Assembly: GCF_000425305.1 (NCBI RefSeq)
Contig: NZ_AUDE01000010.1
Coordinates: 123,868-187,867, forward strand
Direction of reading: 5' to 3'
Length of the DNA: 64,000 bases
Source: Psychroserpens burtonensis DSM 12212
GTDB taxonomy: Bacteria > Bacteroidota > Bacteroidia > Flavobacteriales > Flavobacteriaceae
Below, piece after piece: positions 9,190-18,011 of this stretch. The notes under the pieces are model-generated. The model saw nothing but the letters and a program-made list of their open reading frames with translations, searched no databases and was not told the origin of the DNA. Position 1 is the first letter of the stretch. Each line of letters starts with the position of its first letter. Position numbers and translations under genes: made by a program.

Positions 9190-9736
9190 TTTTTAAGATC
9201 ATTACAAACAAATTATTGAAGATTTAGGTGAAGATACTAGTCGAGATGGGCTCTTAAAACATCAAAAGGCGCTTCAAAAGCTATGTGATTTTTAGCGCTA
9301 GGCTGCAATTAAGATATTGTCTCAATATTAAAAGATGTCATATTTAAAGAAGTGTACAATGATCTGGTCATCGTAAAAGATATCGATTTATATTCCCTTT
9401 GCGAACATTATATTCTTCCTTTCTTGGAGTTAGTTTGAATCGCATACATCCCAAAAATACATATTGTAGGACTAAGTAAAAAATCGAGAATTGTAAATGT
9501 TTTTGCGTGCAGGTTCTAAGTACAAGAACATTTAATACAACAAATTTTAGGTTATGCTATCCTACTTTAAACCCAAAGCTTTCGCACTCGGCAGTGAAGG
9601 ACCTCGTCTGAGTATAATGATACCTAGTGTTCAAAAACAGAATGATGTAACTACAGTGCCATAATTTAGAGGTGCTTTTGAATCTATAGGATCTAGAACA
9701 GAATTTCAAAACCACAGTAATGTAAAGTTGTCATAA
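9190..9736 (+). pseudogene. folE: Decayed GTP cyclohydrolase I
   Basis: Translating across two frames recovers most of FolE: HYKQIIEDLGEDTSRDGLL, then after a one-base shift SKGASKAM, VSILKDVIFKEVYNDLVIVK, DIDLYSLCEHYILPF, IAYIPKIHIVGLSKKSRIV, and near the end VQKQNDVTT and FRGAFESIGSRTEF before TAA at 9734-9736. The zinc/active-site block SLCEHHMLPF of working FolE is altered to SLCEHYILPF. At least six in-frame stops and two or more frameshifts are present, so no functional protein can be made. FolE makes dihydroneopterin triphosphate for folate. The cell presumably has another copy or receives folate otherwise; that cannot be seen here. Confidence 0.9.
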
Positions 9737-9789
9737 TTCTAATTTTGGAATGTTATTTGCTTTATAGTAAATTAATTACAATACATTTT

Positions 9790-10086
9790 ATGATACTTGA
9801 GAATACATCAAAAACAAAAAAATTAGTAATAGGAATCTGTTTTGACGCCTTGGGTTATGTCTCATTTATTTTTCCGCCATTTGATTTTGTTTGGGCACCA
9901 GCATCTGCTTGGTTAATGACTAAACTTTATAAAGGTCGAAAAGGAAAAATAGCTGCCGTCATATCATTTATTGAAGAGGCTTTACCTATGCTTGATATCA
10001 TTCCTACATTTACATTAATGTGGTTGTATACGTTTGTGTTTTCTTCGGAAAAGGATAATGGTAAGACCGTTATTGATGATAACTAG
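9790..10086 (+). CDS. Small membrane protein, unknown function
   Basis: Started at ATG 9790 (98 residues); the TTG at 9745 lies too close to the end of the decayed folE and adds no recognisable sequence. Two or three membrane segments are visible: LVIGICFDALGYVSFIFPPFDFVWAPASAWLM, a basic loop KLYKGRKGK, and MLDIIPTFTLMWLYTFVFSS. Pro and Asp inside the first hydrophobic stretch suggest a re-entrant or paired helix. Similar short proteins are common in Flavobacteriaceae, but I know of no assigned role. Convergent with the phosphatidyltransferase gene. Confidence 0.65.
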   Translation: MILENTSKTKKLVIGICFDALGYVSFIFPPFDFVWAPASAWLMTKLYKGRKGKIAAVISFIEEALPMLDIIPTFTLMWLYTFVFSSEKDNGKTVIDDN

Positions 10087-10133
10087 TTATCAATAGAAAT
10101 AGGGAATTGTTTATACAATATTAGTGAGCATTA

Positions 10134-10904
10134 CTACCTACCATAAAACCCTTTGCGTATCCCAATAAAAATAAAGATCATTACGGAATACCCAATAAAA
10201 AACGGAATGATATAATCCTTTAATCCTAAGACCAAAAGAATCGCAATAAGCAACAACTGAAACCCTAATCCAAACGTAGAAATAGAGGTCATTAGCCAAT
10301 TAGGTGTTATTTTCCCTCTAGATGCATTCTTATCTAAAGTATAGATGGCTTTGTCAAAGTTTCCGTAGAGAATCTTATAGAGCTTAAACAGAATGTTAAC
10401 ATGACTTTGTTTTTCGCCTTTTAAAGCAATAGGTGTTTTATTTTCAAAAACACGACTCGTCGTATCGCCATCAAATTGATTTCTTAAAATAACATAATAG
10501 TAATTATAGAGTGTGCCTTGAAGTTGAATCCCTATAAAAGCTAAAATAGTAGCCCAGATATTAGAATCACTAATATACCAAACAGCTATTAAAATAATTG
10601 CATTTAAAATAATATCAGATACGGAATCTAAATAGCGACCTGTATAAGAAGGGGTTTCTTTTATTCGCGCGAGTTCACCATCTGCAGCGTCAAGAATAGA
10701 TTTTAAAACTAAAAAGAAGGCAGCGGCCCAGAAATAACCGTAGAGAATACAAGCGACTCCTATTAATCCTGAAATGACAAATGCAATAGTGACGTGAACA
10801 GGAGTGAAACTAGTATTTTTTAAGGATGTAGCGATGATTCGCGCAACAGGTCTTCCATAGTCTGAAAGATCTAAAAATTTATGTGCTTTGGGTAATTTTG
10901 ACAT
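10134..10904 (-). CDS. CDP-alcohol phosphatidyltransferase family protein
   Basis: A 256-residue integral membrane protein with the family signature D-x2-D-G-x2-A-R-x8-G-x3-D-x3-D, seen as DAADGELARIKETPSYTGRY followed by LDSVSD (about residues 90-115). The Asp residues bind the divalent metal and the CDP-linked donor. About six hydrophobic segments surround the motif. The enzyme class transfers a phosphatidyl or phosphoalcohol group to an alcohol acceptor in the inner membrane; the acceptor cannot be read from the sequence. It is followed on the same strand by nothing closer than the convergent small membrane gene. Confidence 0.88.
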   Translation of the reverse strand: MSKLPKAHKFLDLSDYGRPVARIIATSLKNTSFTPVHVTIAFVISGLIGVACILYGYFWAAAFFLVLKSILDAADGELARIKETPSYTGRYLDSVSDIILNAIILIAVWYISDSNIWATILAFIGIQLQGTLYNYYYVILRNQFDGDTTSRVFENKTPIALKGEKQSHVNILFKLYKILYGNFDKAIYTLDKNASRGKITPNWLMTSISTFGLGFQLLLIAILLVLGLKDYIIPFFIGYSVMIFIFIGIRKGFYGR

Positions 10905-10943
10905 GTATAATCATGAAAATAAAGTGTTGTGGAATATACCAAA

Positions 10944-11438
10944 CTAATATTCGAATGTTGATTTATGTGTTTTGATATAGTCAATTAATAAGTTAACAAT
11001 ATCTTCCTTAGAATTTAAAAATGAGTCTTCAATAACATTCCATTTTGACGCTATTGAATCGTCTAAATTTGCCATAAAAGACCGTCTGAAAATAATATCT
11101 TTAGGTACAGGTAATTCTGGAAAACTTTTAATCGCTTGATTTACTAATTCTACAGATTCCTTTGCACCAACGGCTTCATACGCTTCTAATACTTCATGAG
11201 CATAGGTTCCAGACGTATTATAGAAAAAATTAAAAACACCACCATTAACAAGTTCACTCTCAAAAATATCAATATAAATAAATGTTTGTTCTGGTTGTGA
11301 TAACTCTGAAAAGTCATTGATTTCACTGGCTTTATTCCATAACACGGTGCCAATGAGTTCAATAATCTCAGTGCCTTGATTTTGGTGTAAAGCGAAGTCT
11401 ATTTCTGTCAAAAAAAAATATTTAATTTTAATTTGCAA
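10944..11438 (-). CDS. DMP19/DUF4375 domain protein
   Basis: A 164-residue soluble protein. Residues 40-125 match the DMP19/DUF4375 pattern: LSQPEQTFIYIDIFESELVNGG, VFNFFYNTSGTYAHEVLEAYEAVGA, then an acidic-helical tail. The domain is named for a DNA-mimic protein in Neisseria, but in most bacteria its job is unknown, and it often accompanies immunity-type or SMI1-like genes. It lies 40 bases upstream of the phosphatidyltransferase gene on the same strand and could be co-transcribed. The start at 11438 is the only plausible Met. Confidence 0.7.
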   Translation of the reverse strand: MQIKIKYFFLTEIDFALHQNQGTEIIELIGTVLWNKASEINDFSELSQPEQTFIYIDIFESELVNGGVFNFFYNTSGTYAHEVLEAYEAVGAKESVELVNQAIKSFPELPVPKDIIFRRSFMANLDDSIASKWNVIEDSFLNSKEDIVNLLIDYIKTHKSTFEY

Positions 11439-11587
11439 AGATAAGGCTTATTTAGCTCTAGTGGTAGTAATGTGTGTTTTCAATGTGTAAAATGGATATT
11501 TATAAAAAATGATTAATCAGTATTCATGAGGGATCTAAATGCTTGTTTCGGACATCTGAAACGATCACATTATTAGTTAATAATAAA

Positions 11588-11618
11588 AAAGCTCTCAACT
11601 ATGACGTTGAGAGCTTTT
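11588..11618. terminator. Bidirectional rho-independent terminator
   Basis: AAAGCTCTCAA ... TTGAGAGCTTTT forms an 11-pair stem with a 7-8 base loop, flanked by A- and T-runs on either side. It lies just past the 3' end of the lipoprotein gene that ends at 11648. Confidence 0.85.
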
Positions 11619-11647
11619 ACGAATTTAGGGTTATGTGCCTCTTAATA

Positions 11648-12214
11648 CTATTCTATAGTAAAAGGAAAAGTTACTGCGATATCGGTTTCTCCGCCAGCAT
11701 TAGTAATATCTCCACCACTAACACCTTCTGCTTCCTTATTTGGTTCATGCCTTAACGTTATAGTCATTGTGTCGTTCCCAACTGTAGTTGTGGTTAAAGA
11801 AAATAATAAGCCTATTGGGTTATCATTGCCATCTTCATCTCCATAAGCAAATGTTACTAAATCGCTGCTGTTGGAAAAGAAAAACTGATGGTCATTCGCT
11901 TCTTCTTCAATTTCTTCTCTAATAGACTCTGCTGGATCTGTTGTTTCATTTAATAGATTCAAACTACCATTATACGTTGTATTTGCTAGTAATGCAGACG
12001 AAACTGTAATGACAGGAGCATCTGGTCCATCGCCATCAAGATCTCTAAATTCCATTGTAATTGGAGTTCCATTTGTAGCGTTAAGAGTCGCAATTAATGT
12101 TGTAATAACTTCTTCTTCATTTACAGGAACTGGATTGACGTCGTCATCATTAGAACATGATATAAAAAATAGGCTTACAAGTGTTAATACGAATATTGAT
12201 TTTATGTTTTTCAT
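11648..12214 (-). CDS. Lipoprotein downstream of TonB receptor
   Basis: A 188-residue lipoprotein: MKNIKSIFVLTLVSLFFISC with lipidated Cys at about 20, then an acidic linker SNDDDVNPVPVNEEE. The body is beta-rich and strongly acidic, with Asp-rich loops (FRDLDGDGPDAP, AYGDEDGNDNP) and EEIEEEANDHQFFFS. Acidic loops and one His fit a surface metal- or cation-binding role, which is inference. It starts 19 bases downstream of the TonB-dependent receptor gene, so the two form an operon, and the strong terminator at 11588-11618 closes it. Confidence 0.75.
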   Translation of the reverse strand: MKNIKSIFVLTLVSLFFISCSNDDDVNPVPVNEEEVITTLIATLNATNGTPITMEFRDLDGDGPDAPVITVSSALLANTTYNGSLNLLNETTDPAESIREEIEEEANDHQFFFSNSSDLVTFAYGDEDGNDNPIGLLFSLTTTTVGNDTMTITLRHEPNKEAEGVSGGDITNAGGETDIAVTFPFTIE

Positions 12215-12233
12215 TGTTATATAATTTTAGTGT

Positions 12234-14633
12234 TTAATAATTTATTTTTAATTGTAGCATTATGTTTCGTCCAAGATCATCGGCAAAATATCTTAATCGA
12301 TTTAAGTAGTTTCTATAAGAAACGTTTAATAGGTTTTGTATACTTATCCCAACATTTAGGTCTGCTTGATCTGATAAACCAAATGTGACATCACTATTAA
12401 AATGCAACAGATGATAAGTTGGTGGAGGTGTGCTTATATCTACTAATACAGTTTGATTGGTTGTTGGGATAAACGCCTCAAAATTATTATCTGGAAATTC
12501 ATTTTGGCGAAAGACCAATTCACTTTGCAGCTCTGCATTAAAGTTTAGCCATTGTTCATTGTTGTATTTTAAACTATTCATGGTGTTGTTAGATGGCATA
12601 TCTATAAGAGGTCTGTTCAAATCCAAATCGTAACCTTTCAATAAAGAGGATCTATTTCGAAATGACCAATGATTAGAAATCACATAATCAACTGAGACAT
12701 CTAATCCTACGAGTGATGCATTGGTTTGTTTATAACTCCAGACGGGAAATGCACCCCTTATCGTTTGCTGCGTCCCTGTGGGTTCAACATAAATGAAGTC
12801 ATTGACATGGTTATAGAATGCTTCAAAATTAAATCTCATTTTTTTCGAAGAAAAAAGATAAGAAAAAGCAAAACGATTAGAGGTTTCTTGGTTTATCCTT
12901 AAATCTCCTAATTCTATTCTCGCGGCAGAGTGGTGGAGACCATCACTAAATAATTCTGACGGATTTGGAGCTCTATTAGACAAGCTATAATTAAACAGCA
13001 ATGCGTGATGTTCATTAATATCATAAGTTGTACCTGCTGAAGCTGAGAAATTATGATAATCAAATTTCGGATTGGTGAGCAATTGGGTACCCAAGTCTTC
13101 AATAACAAAATTATTAAAATCAATATCATAACCTTGTTCTTGCCAGCGTGACGTTTGATAAAACTTTTTGGCATCGTAGCGATTAAGATCATACCGTACT
13201 CCAAAATCTATTCTTAATTTATCATTAATTTTAAAATCGCTGATGGCGTAAATTCCGAAGTCATATTTATCATAATCAGGAATAAGGCGTCTTACACCAG
13301 TATTTGGATTTGCAAAATTGTTTTGGTAGTTTGCTGACAGACCAATTTCATAAGTATTACCAATATTACTATCTAGTTTTAAATTGGTTTTTATACTATG
13401 TGTTTTTAAAGTAAGGTCTAATGCAGGTTTATTTCGATCGTCTCCAACTCTAAGATCATATTCTAATCTTTGATTATTTTGAAAATCATATTGAATATCA
13501 AGTCGACCAAACTTTTTAAAACGTTTATAGAATTCCACTTTAAATACTTGATGTGTAACATCTTGTCTTGGCGAATTAATATCATAACTAAAACCGTCAA
13601 CAACTTGAGGTTGTTGGTTATTGATTGCAGTTACTAAATCTCCAATATTACCAATATGAGATGATCTTAAAATACCTATTTCGTTATTTAAAAAACTATA
13701 AAACACATTAAATCCTTGTTCAAAAGTTTGATAACCAGCGTTTATTGAAAAACTTTTAGAATCTAGTCCTGTATTTGTGAGACTATAATCTGGTGCTTCA
13801 AAATCACCATATCTTTTAAGAGTACCTTGACCAGAAATATACCAACCTTTAGTATAAGTCTTAGTGAGTTTAGATGATAGGCTATAACCTCTACCGTTGG
13901 TTTGAGCACTTGTGATTGTTTTTCCAAATAAGGAATCTTTTAAAAATATCCGTTGCGGATTCATAATCACCACACCTCCAATAGCATCTCCTCCAAAAGC
14001 CAAAGCTCCAGAACCTTTTATTATAGATATGCTCTCTGCTGAATTAATATCAATATTTGGTGCATGTTCAATTCCCCAATCTTGATCTTGTAAACGCACG
14101 CCATTGATCATTACAATAATTCTGCTACTATGCAAACCATTAATTACAGGTTTAACTATGGTATTCCCTGTGTTTAGAGAGCTAACACCACTAACTTGCT
14201 TTAAGGCATCACCTAAGCTACCAGAACTGAATGCTTCTAAATCATTAGATTTTAACACCGTTTCTTGGCTTGTATTTGCTTGCGTCTTTACAGCTGAGCC
14301 CTTGACTCTTATTTCTTCAAGTTCCTCAACATGATGCTCTAAATTGATATTAAAGGTTGTGTTACCTTTAACTTCGATTTGTAAAAATTTAGTATCACAA
14401 GCAATATGAGATACAGTGATATTATAAATACCATCACAAAGGTTTATAAATTGAAAATCACCATCTAAGTTAGTTACAGCATAGGTATTAAGACTTTCAA
14501 TATACAGGGAAGCACCTACAATTTTGCTACCGTCATGAAAGTCATCAATCGTACCACCTAGTTTAGAATTGCACTTTTGAGCCACTACGAGTAATGAAAA
14601 ACACATAGCAACGATAGTTACAAAAAACTTCAT
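12234..14633 (-). CDS. TonB-dependent receptor
   Basis: A 799-residue outer-membrane receptor. A signal peptide (VAMCFSLLVVAQK) is followed by a carboxypeptidase-D-type regulatory domain (residues about 22-105, GTIDDFHDGSKIVGASLYIE), a plug domain (about 115-225, with LKQVSGVSSLNTG, RIIVMINGVRLQDQDWG, IIKGSGALAFGGDAIGGVV) and a long barrel ending in an aromatic residue (LQLKINY). It imports a ligand across the outer membrane using TonB energy. A His-rich small protein lies just upstream and an acidic lipoprotein just downstream, an arrangement that suggests metal, perhaps zinc or copper, acquisition. The ligand itself is not readable from sequence. Confidence 0.9.
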   Translation of the reverse strand: MKFFVTIVAMCFSLLVVAQKCNSKLGGTIDDFHDGSKIVGASLYIESLNTYAVTNLDGDFQFINLCDGIYNITVSHIACDTKFLQIEVKGNTTFNINLEHHVEELEEIRVKGSAVKTQANTSQETVLKSNDLEAFSSGSLGDALKQVSGVSSLNTGNTIVKPVINGLHSSRIIVMINGVRLQDQDWGIEHAPNIDINSAESISIIKGSGALAFGGDAIGGVVIMNPQRIFLKDSLFGKTITSAQTNGRGYSLSSKLTKTYTKGWYISGQGTLKRYGDFEAPDYSLTNTGLDSKSFSINAGYQTFEQGFNVFYSFLNNEIGILRSSHIGNIGDLVTAINNQQPQVVDGFSYDINSPRQDVTHQVFKVEFYKRFKKFGRLDIQYDFQNNQRLEYDLRVGDDRNKPALDLTLKTHSIKTNLKLDSNIGNTYEIGLSANYQNNFANPNTGVRRLIPDYDKYDFGIYAISDFKINDKLRIDFGVRYDLNRYDAKKFYQTSRWQEQGYDIDFNNFVIEDLGTQLLTNPKFDYHNFSASAGTTYDINEHHALLFNYSLSNRAPNPSELFSDGLHHSAARIELGDLRINQETSNRFAFSYLFSSKKMRFNFEAFYNHVNDFIYVEPTGTQQTIRGAFPVWSYKQTNASLVGLDVSVDYVISNHWSFRNRSSLLKGYDLDLNRPLIDMPSNNTMNSLKYNNEQWLNFNAELQSELVFRQNEFPDNNFEAFIPTTNQTVLVDISTPPPTYHLLHFNSDVTFGLSDQADLNVGISIQNLLNVSYRNYLNRLRYFADDLGRNIMLQLKINY

Positions 14634-14673
14634 TTACTTTTTGTTTAATTAAATAATCTAGATAAATAAATAT

Positions 14674-15009
14674 TTAAATTAAACTAGGAGGGCCTCGAAG
14701 AGAATAAGATAAGGGCCGATGACTATGTAAAAAAGTATAATTAAAATTAATATTTTCAGTAATACATTCACGAATTAAAAGTTCGCTATTGTTTTGAATA
14801 GTTAAAAAATGAGTGAATGCTGTAAATTTGTACAGTTCACAATGTAAATCTTTAGCATGGAGGTGAGAGTCTATCTGCTTATCTACACAAATATCATGTT
14901 GGTGCTCTTGAAATATAAAAGTAGATTTAACAACCATAGGAAGCATCAGCACCACTATTACTAGTAATGTAAAGAGCCTTAAAACATGATGTAATCTATG
15001 GTGTTGCAT
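14674..15009 (-). CDS. His/Cys-containing small secreted protein
   Basis: A 111-residue protein with an N-terminal basic patch (MQHHRLHHVLR) and one hydrophobic segment (LFTLLVIVVLMLPMVV), then a periplasmic part with HQHDICVDKQIDSHLHAKDLHCELYKF and a C-terminal LRGPPSLI. The run of His and two Cys is well suited to bind a transition metal. It sits 40 bases upstream of the TonB receptor on the same strand and overlaps the DUF6787 gene stop by one base. A role as metal sensor or chaperone for the receptor is inference; the family is not named to my knowledge. Confidence 0.65.
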   Translation of the reverse strand: MQHHRLHHVLRLFTLLVIVVLMLPMVVKSTFIFQEHQHDICVDKQIDSHLHAKDLHCELYKFTAFTHFLTIQNNSELLIRECITENINFNYTFLHSHRPLSYSLRGPPSLI

Positions 15010-15506
15010 TAATTTAAAAATCTTCCTAGTCCAAAACGTTTGAGCATTTTCTTTTCAAACTCCCAGAAAAATTTAAACTGACCAAAAAGCCAACCAAAAC
15101 TCACCAAAAGAATTTGATAGAATATCATGCCAATGATAATAAATAATACCCAATAAAGAATAGGGTTTAAGTTTTCTTTAGTAATTCCTATAGCTCTAAT
15201 TATAGGCTTTCCCACAAACATAGAAGATGATCCTGTGATTGCAAATACCATGAATATTCTAATGATTTCCCATCTATGCGTTACAGCCCATTTATTTTCT
15301 AATTTTTGAAAAAGAAACAGTATGAATTTTAAAATTGCTGTAAACAAAATTACTGCCAGAATAACAGTGGCAGTAATATGGTATGTTTTTGTGAGGAATA
15401 AAGCGAGTTTAAAACTGCTGTAAGCCAAACCTAAAAGTCCAATTAATGGAAATAGTAACTGCCAATTATCTTGGATGTCCCATTTTTTTTTAAATGCTTG
15501 TAACAT
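15009..15506 (-). CDS. DUF6787 family membrane protein
   Basis: A 165-residue protein with about four membrane segments in two pairs (LFPLIGLLGLAYSSFKLALFL with TATVILAVILFTAILKFILFLF, and IIRIFMVFAITGSSSMFVGKP with ILYWVLFIIIGMIFYQILLV). The repeated opening pattern W-x-I-x-x-N/R-W (KKWDIQDNWQ) and the FAITGSSSMFVGKPI motif are typical of DUF6787. A basic C-terminus (KKMLKRFGLGRF) faces the cytoplasm. It overlaps the following small His-rich gene by one base, so they are translationally coupled. Function unknown. Confidence 0.8.
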   Translation of the reverse strand: MLQAFKKKWDIQDNWQLLFPLIGLLGLAYSSFKLALFLTKTYHITATVILAVILFTAILKFILFLFQKLENKWAVTHRWEIIRIFMVFAITGSSSMFVGKPIIRAIGITKENLNPILYWVLFIIIGMIFYQILLVSFGWLFGQFKFFWEFEKKMLKRFGLGRFLN

Positions 15507-15533
15507 AGCTCGATTTTGCGATGCAAAGATAAT

Positions 15534-15965
15534 TTAAATTCTAGGAACAAATGACGATAATTGTTGCTTATACGTTAACTGAAAGTAAATGAAATAGTTA
15601 TATAATTTATAATTGACATCATAACCATAATCTGTGTTAGAATTATAGTCTATTTGTAGTTCATAAAGGTTTTGGTCATATCGTTGTATCTGCATAACTC
15701 TATTGTTCCATTCTATAACCATTTGTTGGTTTCGTGTTTCCATAAAATTTTGAGAATAATAACCTTCTGGTCTGGCAATAGAGGCGAGCCAAAAATTAAA
15801 ACCAGGTTCAATTATGATAATTTCATATTCAAGGTCATCATTTGCGATGCGCACAATATCTTCTTCAGGTATGTCTGCTTCGATATTATTGTTAGAAATT
15901 ATTTTTGACGAACCACAGCTTACAAAGAGCAGCGCGAGAATTAAAAGTTGAGTAATACGTTTCAT
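15534..15965 (-). CDS. DUF6146 family lipoprotein
   Basis: A 143-residue lipoprotein (MKRITQLLILALLFVSCGSSK, lipidated Cys at about 17). The body holds DLEYEIIIIEPGFNFWLAS, ARPEGYYSQNFMETRN, and a Tyr-rich C-terminus (YKLYNYFIYFQLTYKQQL). This matches the DUF6146 pattern as I remember it, a family confined to Bacteroidota. It begins a minus-strand run with DUF6787, the His-rich protein, the TonB receptor and the lipoprotein, with gaps of 27, -1, 40 and 19 bases; the whole run could be one transcript. Role unknown. Confidence 0.8.
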   Translation of the reverse strand: MKRITQLLILALLFVSCGSSKIISNNNIEADIPEEDIVRIANDDLEYEIIIIEPGFNFWLASIARPEGYYSQNFMETRNQQMVIEWNNRVMQIQRYDQNLYELQIDYNSNTDYGYDVNYKLYNYFIYFQLTYKQQLSSFVPRI

Positions 15966-16118
15966 GGCGTTATTTATAGTTTAAAGTTACAAAAATCAAT
16001 TTGAAGCAAATCGCTTTCAAAAGTCATTTTCTTATTTTGTTTAACCCAAAAGTATATATGCTGTGTCGTATAATAAAACGATAATGAGTGAGTGCGACTT
16101 ATCAATGAGTAAAATCAC

Positions 16119-16156
16119 AAAAAGAAAAGCCAAACATGATGTTTGGCTTTTCTGTA
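16119..16156. terminator. Bidirectional rho-independent terminator
   Basis: AAAAGCCAAACATGATGTTTGGCTTTTC at about 16122-16154 gives a 10-11 base-pair stem (AAGCCAAACA with TGTTTGGCTT) with a tiny loop, flanked by A- and T-runs. It follows the DUF937 gene on the minus strand. Confidence 0.85.
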
Positions 16157-16175
16157 TATATATTATAAACTTAAT

Positions 16176-16815
16176 TTATTTTCCAAAAAGCCCGCCTAAT
16201 AAACCGCCTAAACCCCTCTTTTTATTTGCGTTACCTAACACCATTCCGGCAACATCATCAATAACGCTACCATCACCATCAGCATCTAATATCTTTTTTA
16301 CGAAACGTTGTTCTTCTTGAGTATTACGGCCACCAAGTAAGCCACCAAAGAGTCCGCTAATGTCATTTGAGGAACTTATGTTATTTTCTCGTGTTTGTTT
16401 TCCTAAAACCGCCATTAAAATAGGAGCTGCTATTTTAAGAATATTTTCGACAGAATCAATATCCACTACAGACTTCTCAACAATAATTTTCTCAATACCT
16501 TGTTTTTTACCTCCAAGGACATGGTTTAAAATTCTATCTCCATCATTTTTTACTTCATCATTAACTCCCCCTCCAAATAAACCGCCAAGGTTATCTAAAA
16601 TACTTCCATCATGCTTGCTATTAAGCGCACCCATTAAGCCTTCTGCACCTTCTGTTTGTTGTTTAAGTATTTATCTTCATCGCAGCCATTAAAACTGGCA
16701 ATGCCATTGTCAATACATCTTGGGTTTTATTTTGTGGTTGTTTTGTATCGTTTGATACACCACTAATTATAGATTGACCAGGATCACTGTTTAATAAGTC
16801 TAAGATTCCTGACAT
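16176..16815 (-). pseudogene. DUF937 protein, frameshifted
   Basis: The true start is ATG at 16813-16815: MSGILDLLNSDPGQSIISG and on to AALPVLMAAMKINT-like sequence, stopping at TAA 16663-16665 after 50 residues. The family continues in another frame as QQTEGAEGLMGALNSKHDG to 16176. Removing one T near 16664 joins the parts as NTKQQTEGAEGLMGAL, exactly the family pattern. The remaining part has Gly-rich blocks (LGGLFGGG, LFGGLLGG, GLGGLLGGLFGK) and FVKKILDADGDGSVIDDV. So this is a one-base insertion in a normal gene of about 212 codons, or a sequence error. DUF937 proteins have no firm function. Confidence 0.82.
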
Positions 16816-16856
16816 GATTTCATTTAAATAAGATTAATAAATGGGTACTTTAGAGT

Positions 16857-16890
16857 ACAAAAAAAAAGCCCTAACAATTAGTAGGACCCC
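16857..16890 (-). terminator. Terminator of serC-serA
   Basis: On the minus strand GTCCTA, an 8-base loop, TAGGGC and a run of nine T give a short stem with one G-U pair. It lies 33 bases after the serA stop. Confidence 0.6.
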
Positions 16891-16922
16891 TTTTTGACTT
16901 AAAAGTCACATTTTATGACGAT

Positions 16923-17873
16923 TTATTTTAAAATACTTATTATTTGATCTGCCAACTCAGTACCAATTCTATCTTGAGCTTCATTGGTTGCAGCCCCAGT
17001 ATGAGGCGTTAAGGATAGCCCAGAATTCATTAATAATTGAATTTCTGGATTTGGTTCTTTTTCAAAAACATCTAAAGCTGCTCCTAACACTTTGCCACTT
17101 TCAATCGCTTTTACTAAAGCAATTTCATTAACTACTCCGCCTCTTGCGGCATTAGCAATAATTACACCATCTTTCATTTGTTTAAAATCTGCTTCGTCAA
17201 TAACATAATTTTTTTGAGCAGGTACGTGAAGTGTTAAAAAATCTGATTGGTTTAAAACCTCCTCTTTAGAAATCGTGTTAATTTCAAAATTCACTTTTTG
17301 ACCATCAAAAAAATCAAGCTCCAAATTTACTTTACTTAAGAAAGGATCAAAAGCAATTACTTTCATTCCTGCTCCAAGTGCGACTTTAGCTGTAGCTTGT
17401 CCAATACGGCCAAAACCAAGAACACCTAAAGTTTTACCTTTTAATTCTATTCCTTTTGCATAAGCCTTTTTAAGACCTTTAAAGTTAGCATCACCTTCTA
17501 AAGGCATGTCACGATTTGAATTATGTAAAAAACGTGCTAAGCCATAAAAATGAGCGAAAACTAATTCTGCAACAGAGTGTGAAGATGCTGCAGGTGTATT
17601 GATAACATGCAGTCCTTTGTTACGAGCGTATTCTACATCTATATTATCCATACCAACACCACCACGCCCAATAATTTTTAGGCTAGGACAGTTGTCAATA
17701 ATATTTTTTCTTACTGTTGTAGCGCTTCGCACTAATAAAACAGAAATATCATTCTCTTTTATGTAGTTTTCTAGTTGCTCTTGTGCAACAGTTGTAGTGG
17801 AGACCTCAAAACCTGCTTTTGTTAACACATCTATTCCGCTTTGTGATACACCGTCGTTTGCTAATACTTTCAT
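16923..17873 (-). CDS. serA: D-3-phosphoglycerate dehydrogenase
   Basis: A 316-residue NAD-dependent 2-hydroxyacid dehydrogenase. It has GRGGVGMDNID, the Rossmann motif LGFGRIGQATAKVALGAGM, the catalytic-arginine block ANAARGGVVNE (about 235-245), and the catalytic His in LTPHTGAATNEAQDRIG. It oxidises 3-phosphoglycerate to 3-phosphohydroxypyruvate, the first step of serine synthesis, in the cytoplasm. At 316 residues it lacks the ACT regulatory domain of long SerA proteins, so serine feedback through ACT is not expected. It follows serC, whose product catalyses the next step, by 138 bases that include a 7-base tandem array. Confidence 0.93.
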   Translation of the reverse strand: MKVLANDGVSQSGIDVLTKAGFEVSTTTVAQEQLENYIKENDISVLLVRSATTVRKNIIDNCPSLKIIGRGGVGMDNIDVEYARNKGLHVINTPAASSHSVAELVFAHFYGLARFLHNSNRDMPLEGDANFKGLKKAYAKGIELKGKTLGVLGFGRIGQATAKVALGAGMKVIAFDPFLSKVNLELDFFDGQKVNFEINTISKEEVLNQSDFLTLHVPAQKNYVIDEADFKQMKDGVIIANAARGGVVNEIALVKAIESGKVLGAALDVFEKEPNPEIQLLMNSGLSLTPHTGAATNEAQDRIGTELADQIISILK

Positions 17874-17880
17874 ATTTAAG

Positions 17881-17915
17881 TTAAAAGTTAAAAGTTAAAA
17901 GTTAAAAGTTAAAAG
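17881..17915. repeat. 7-base tandem repeat array before serA
   Basis: Five perfect copies of TTAAAAG on the plus strand, preceded by one imperfect unit. On the serA strand this is an AACTTTT array ending about 7 bases before the start codon. A similar period-7 array precedes the SUI1 gene at 59964-60012. Confidence 0.85.
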
Positions 17916-18011
17916 CTCAGATAACAATTGAGCAGTCAGCTTAAAGTTAAATTTATATTTTTTGAGTCTGAGTAAGCACTGCAAACAGCAAGCACCTAGA
18001 GCAAACTTGTT

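Noticed and set aside
17881..17915. Tandem TTAAAAG array as a replication-origin iteron
   Set aside because: No DnaA boxes or replication genes nearby; similar arrays occur before other genes.
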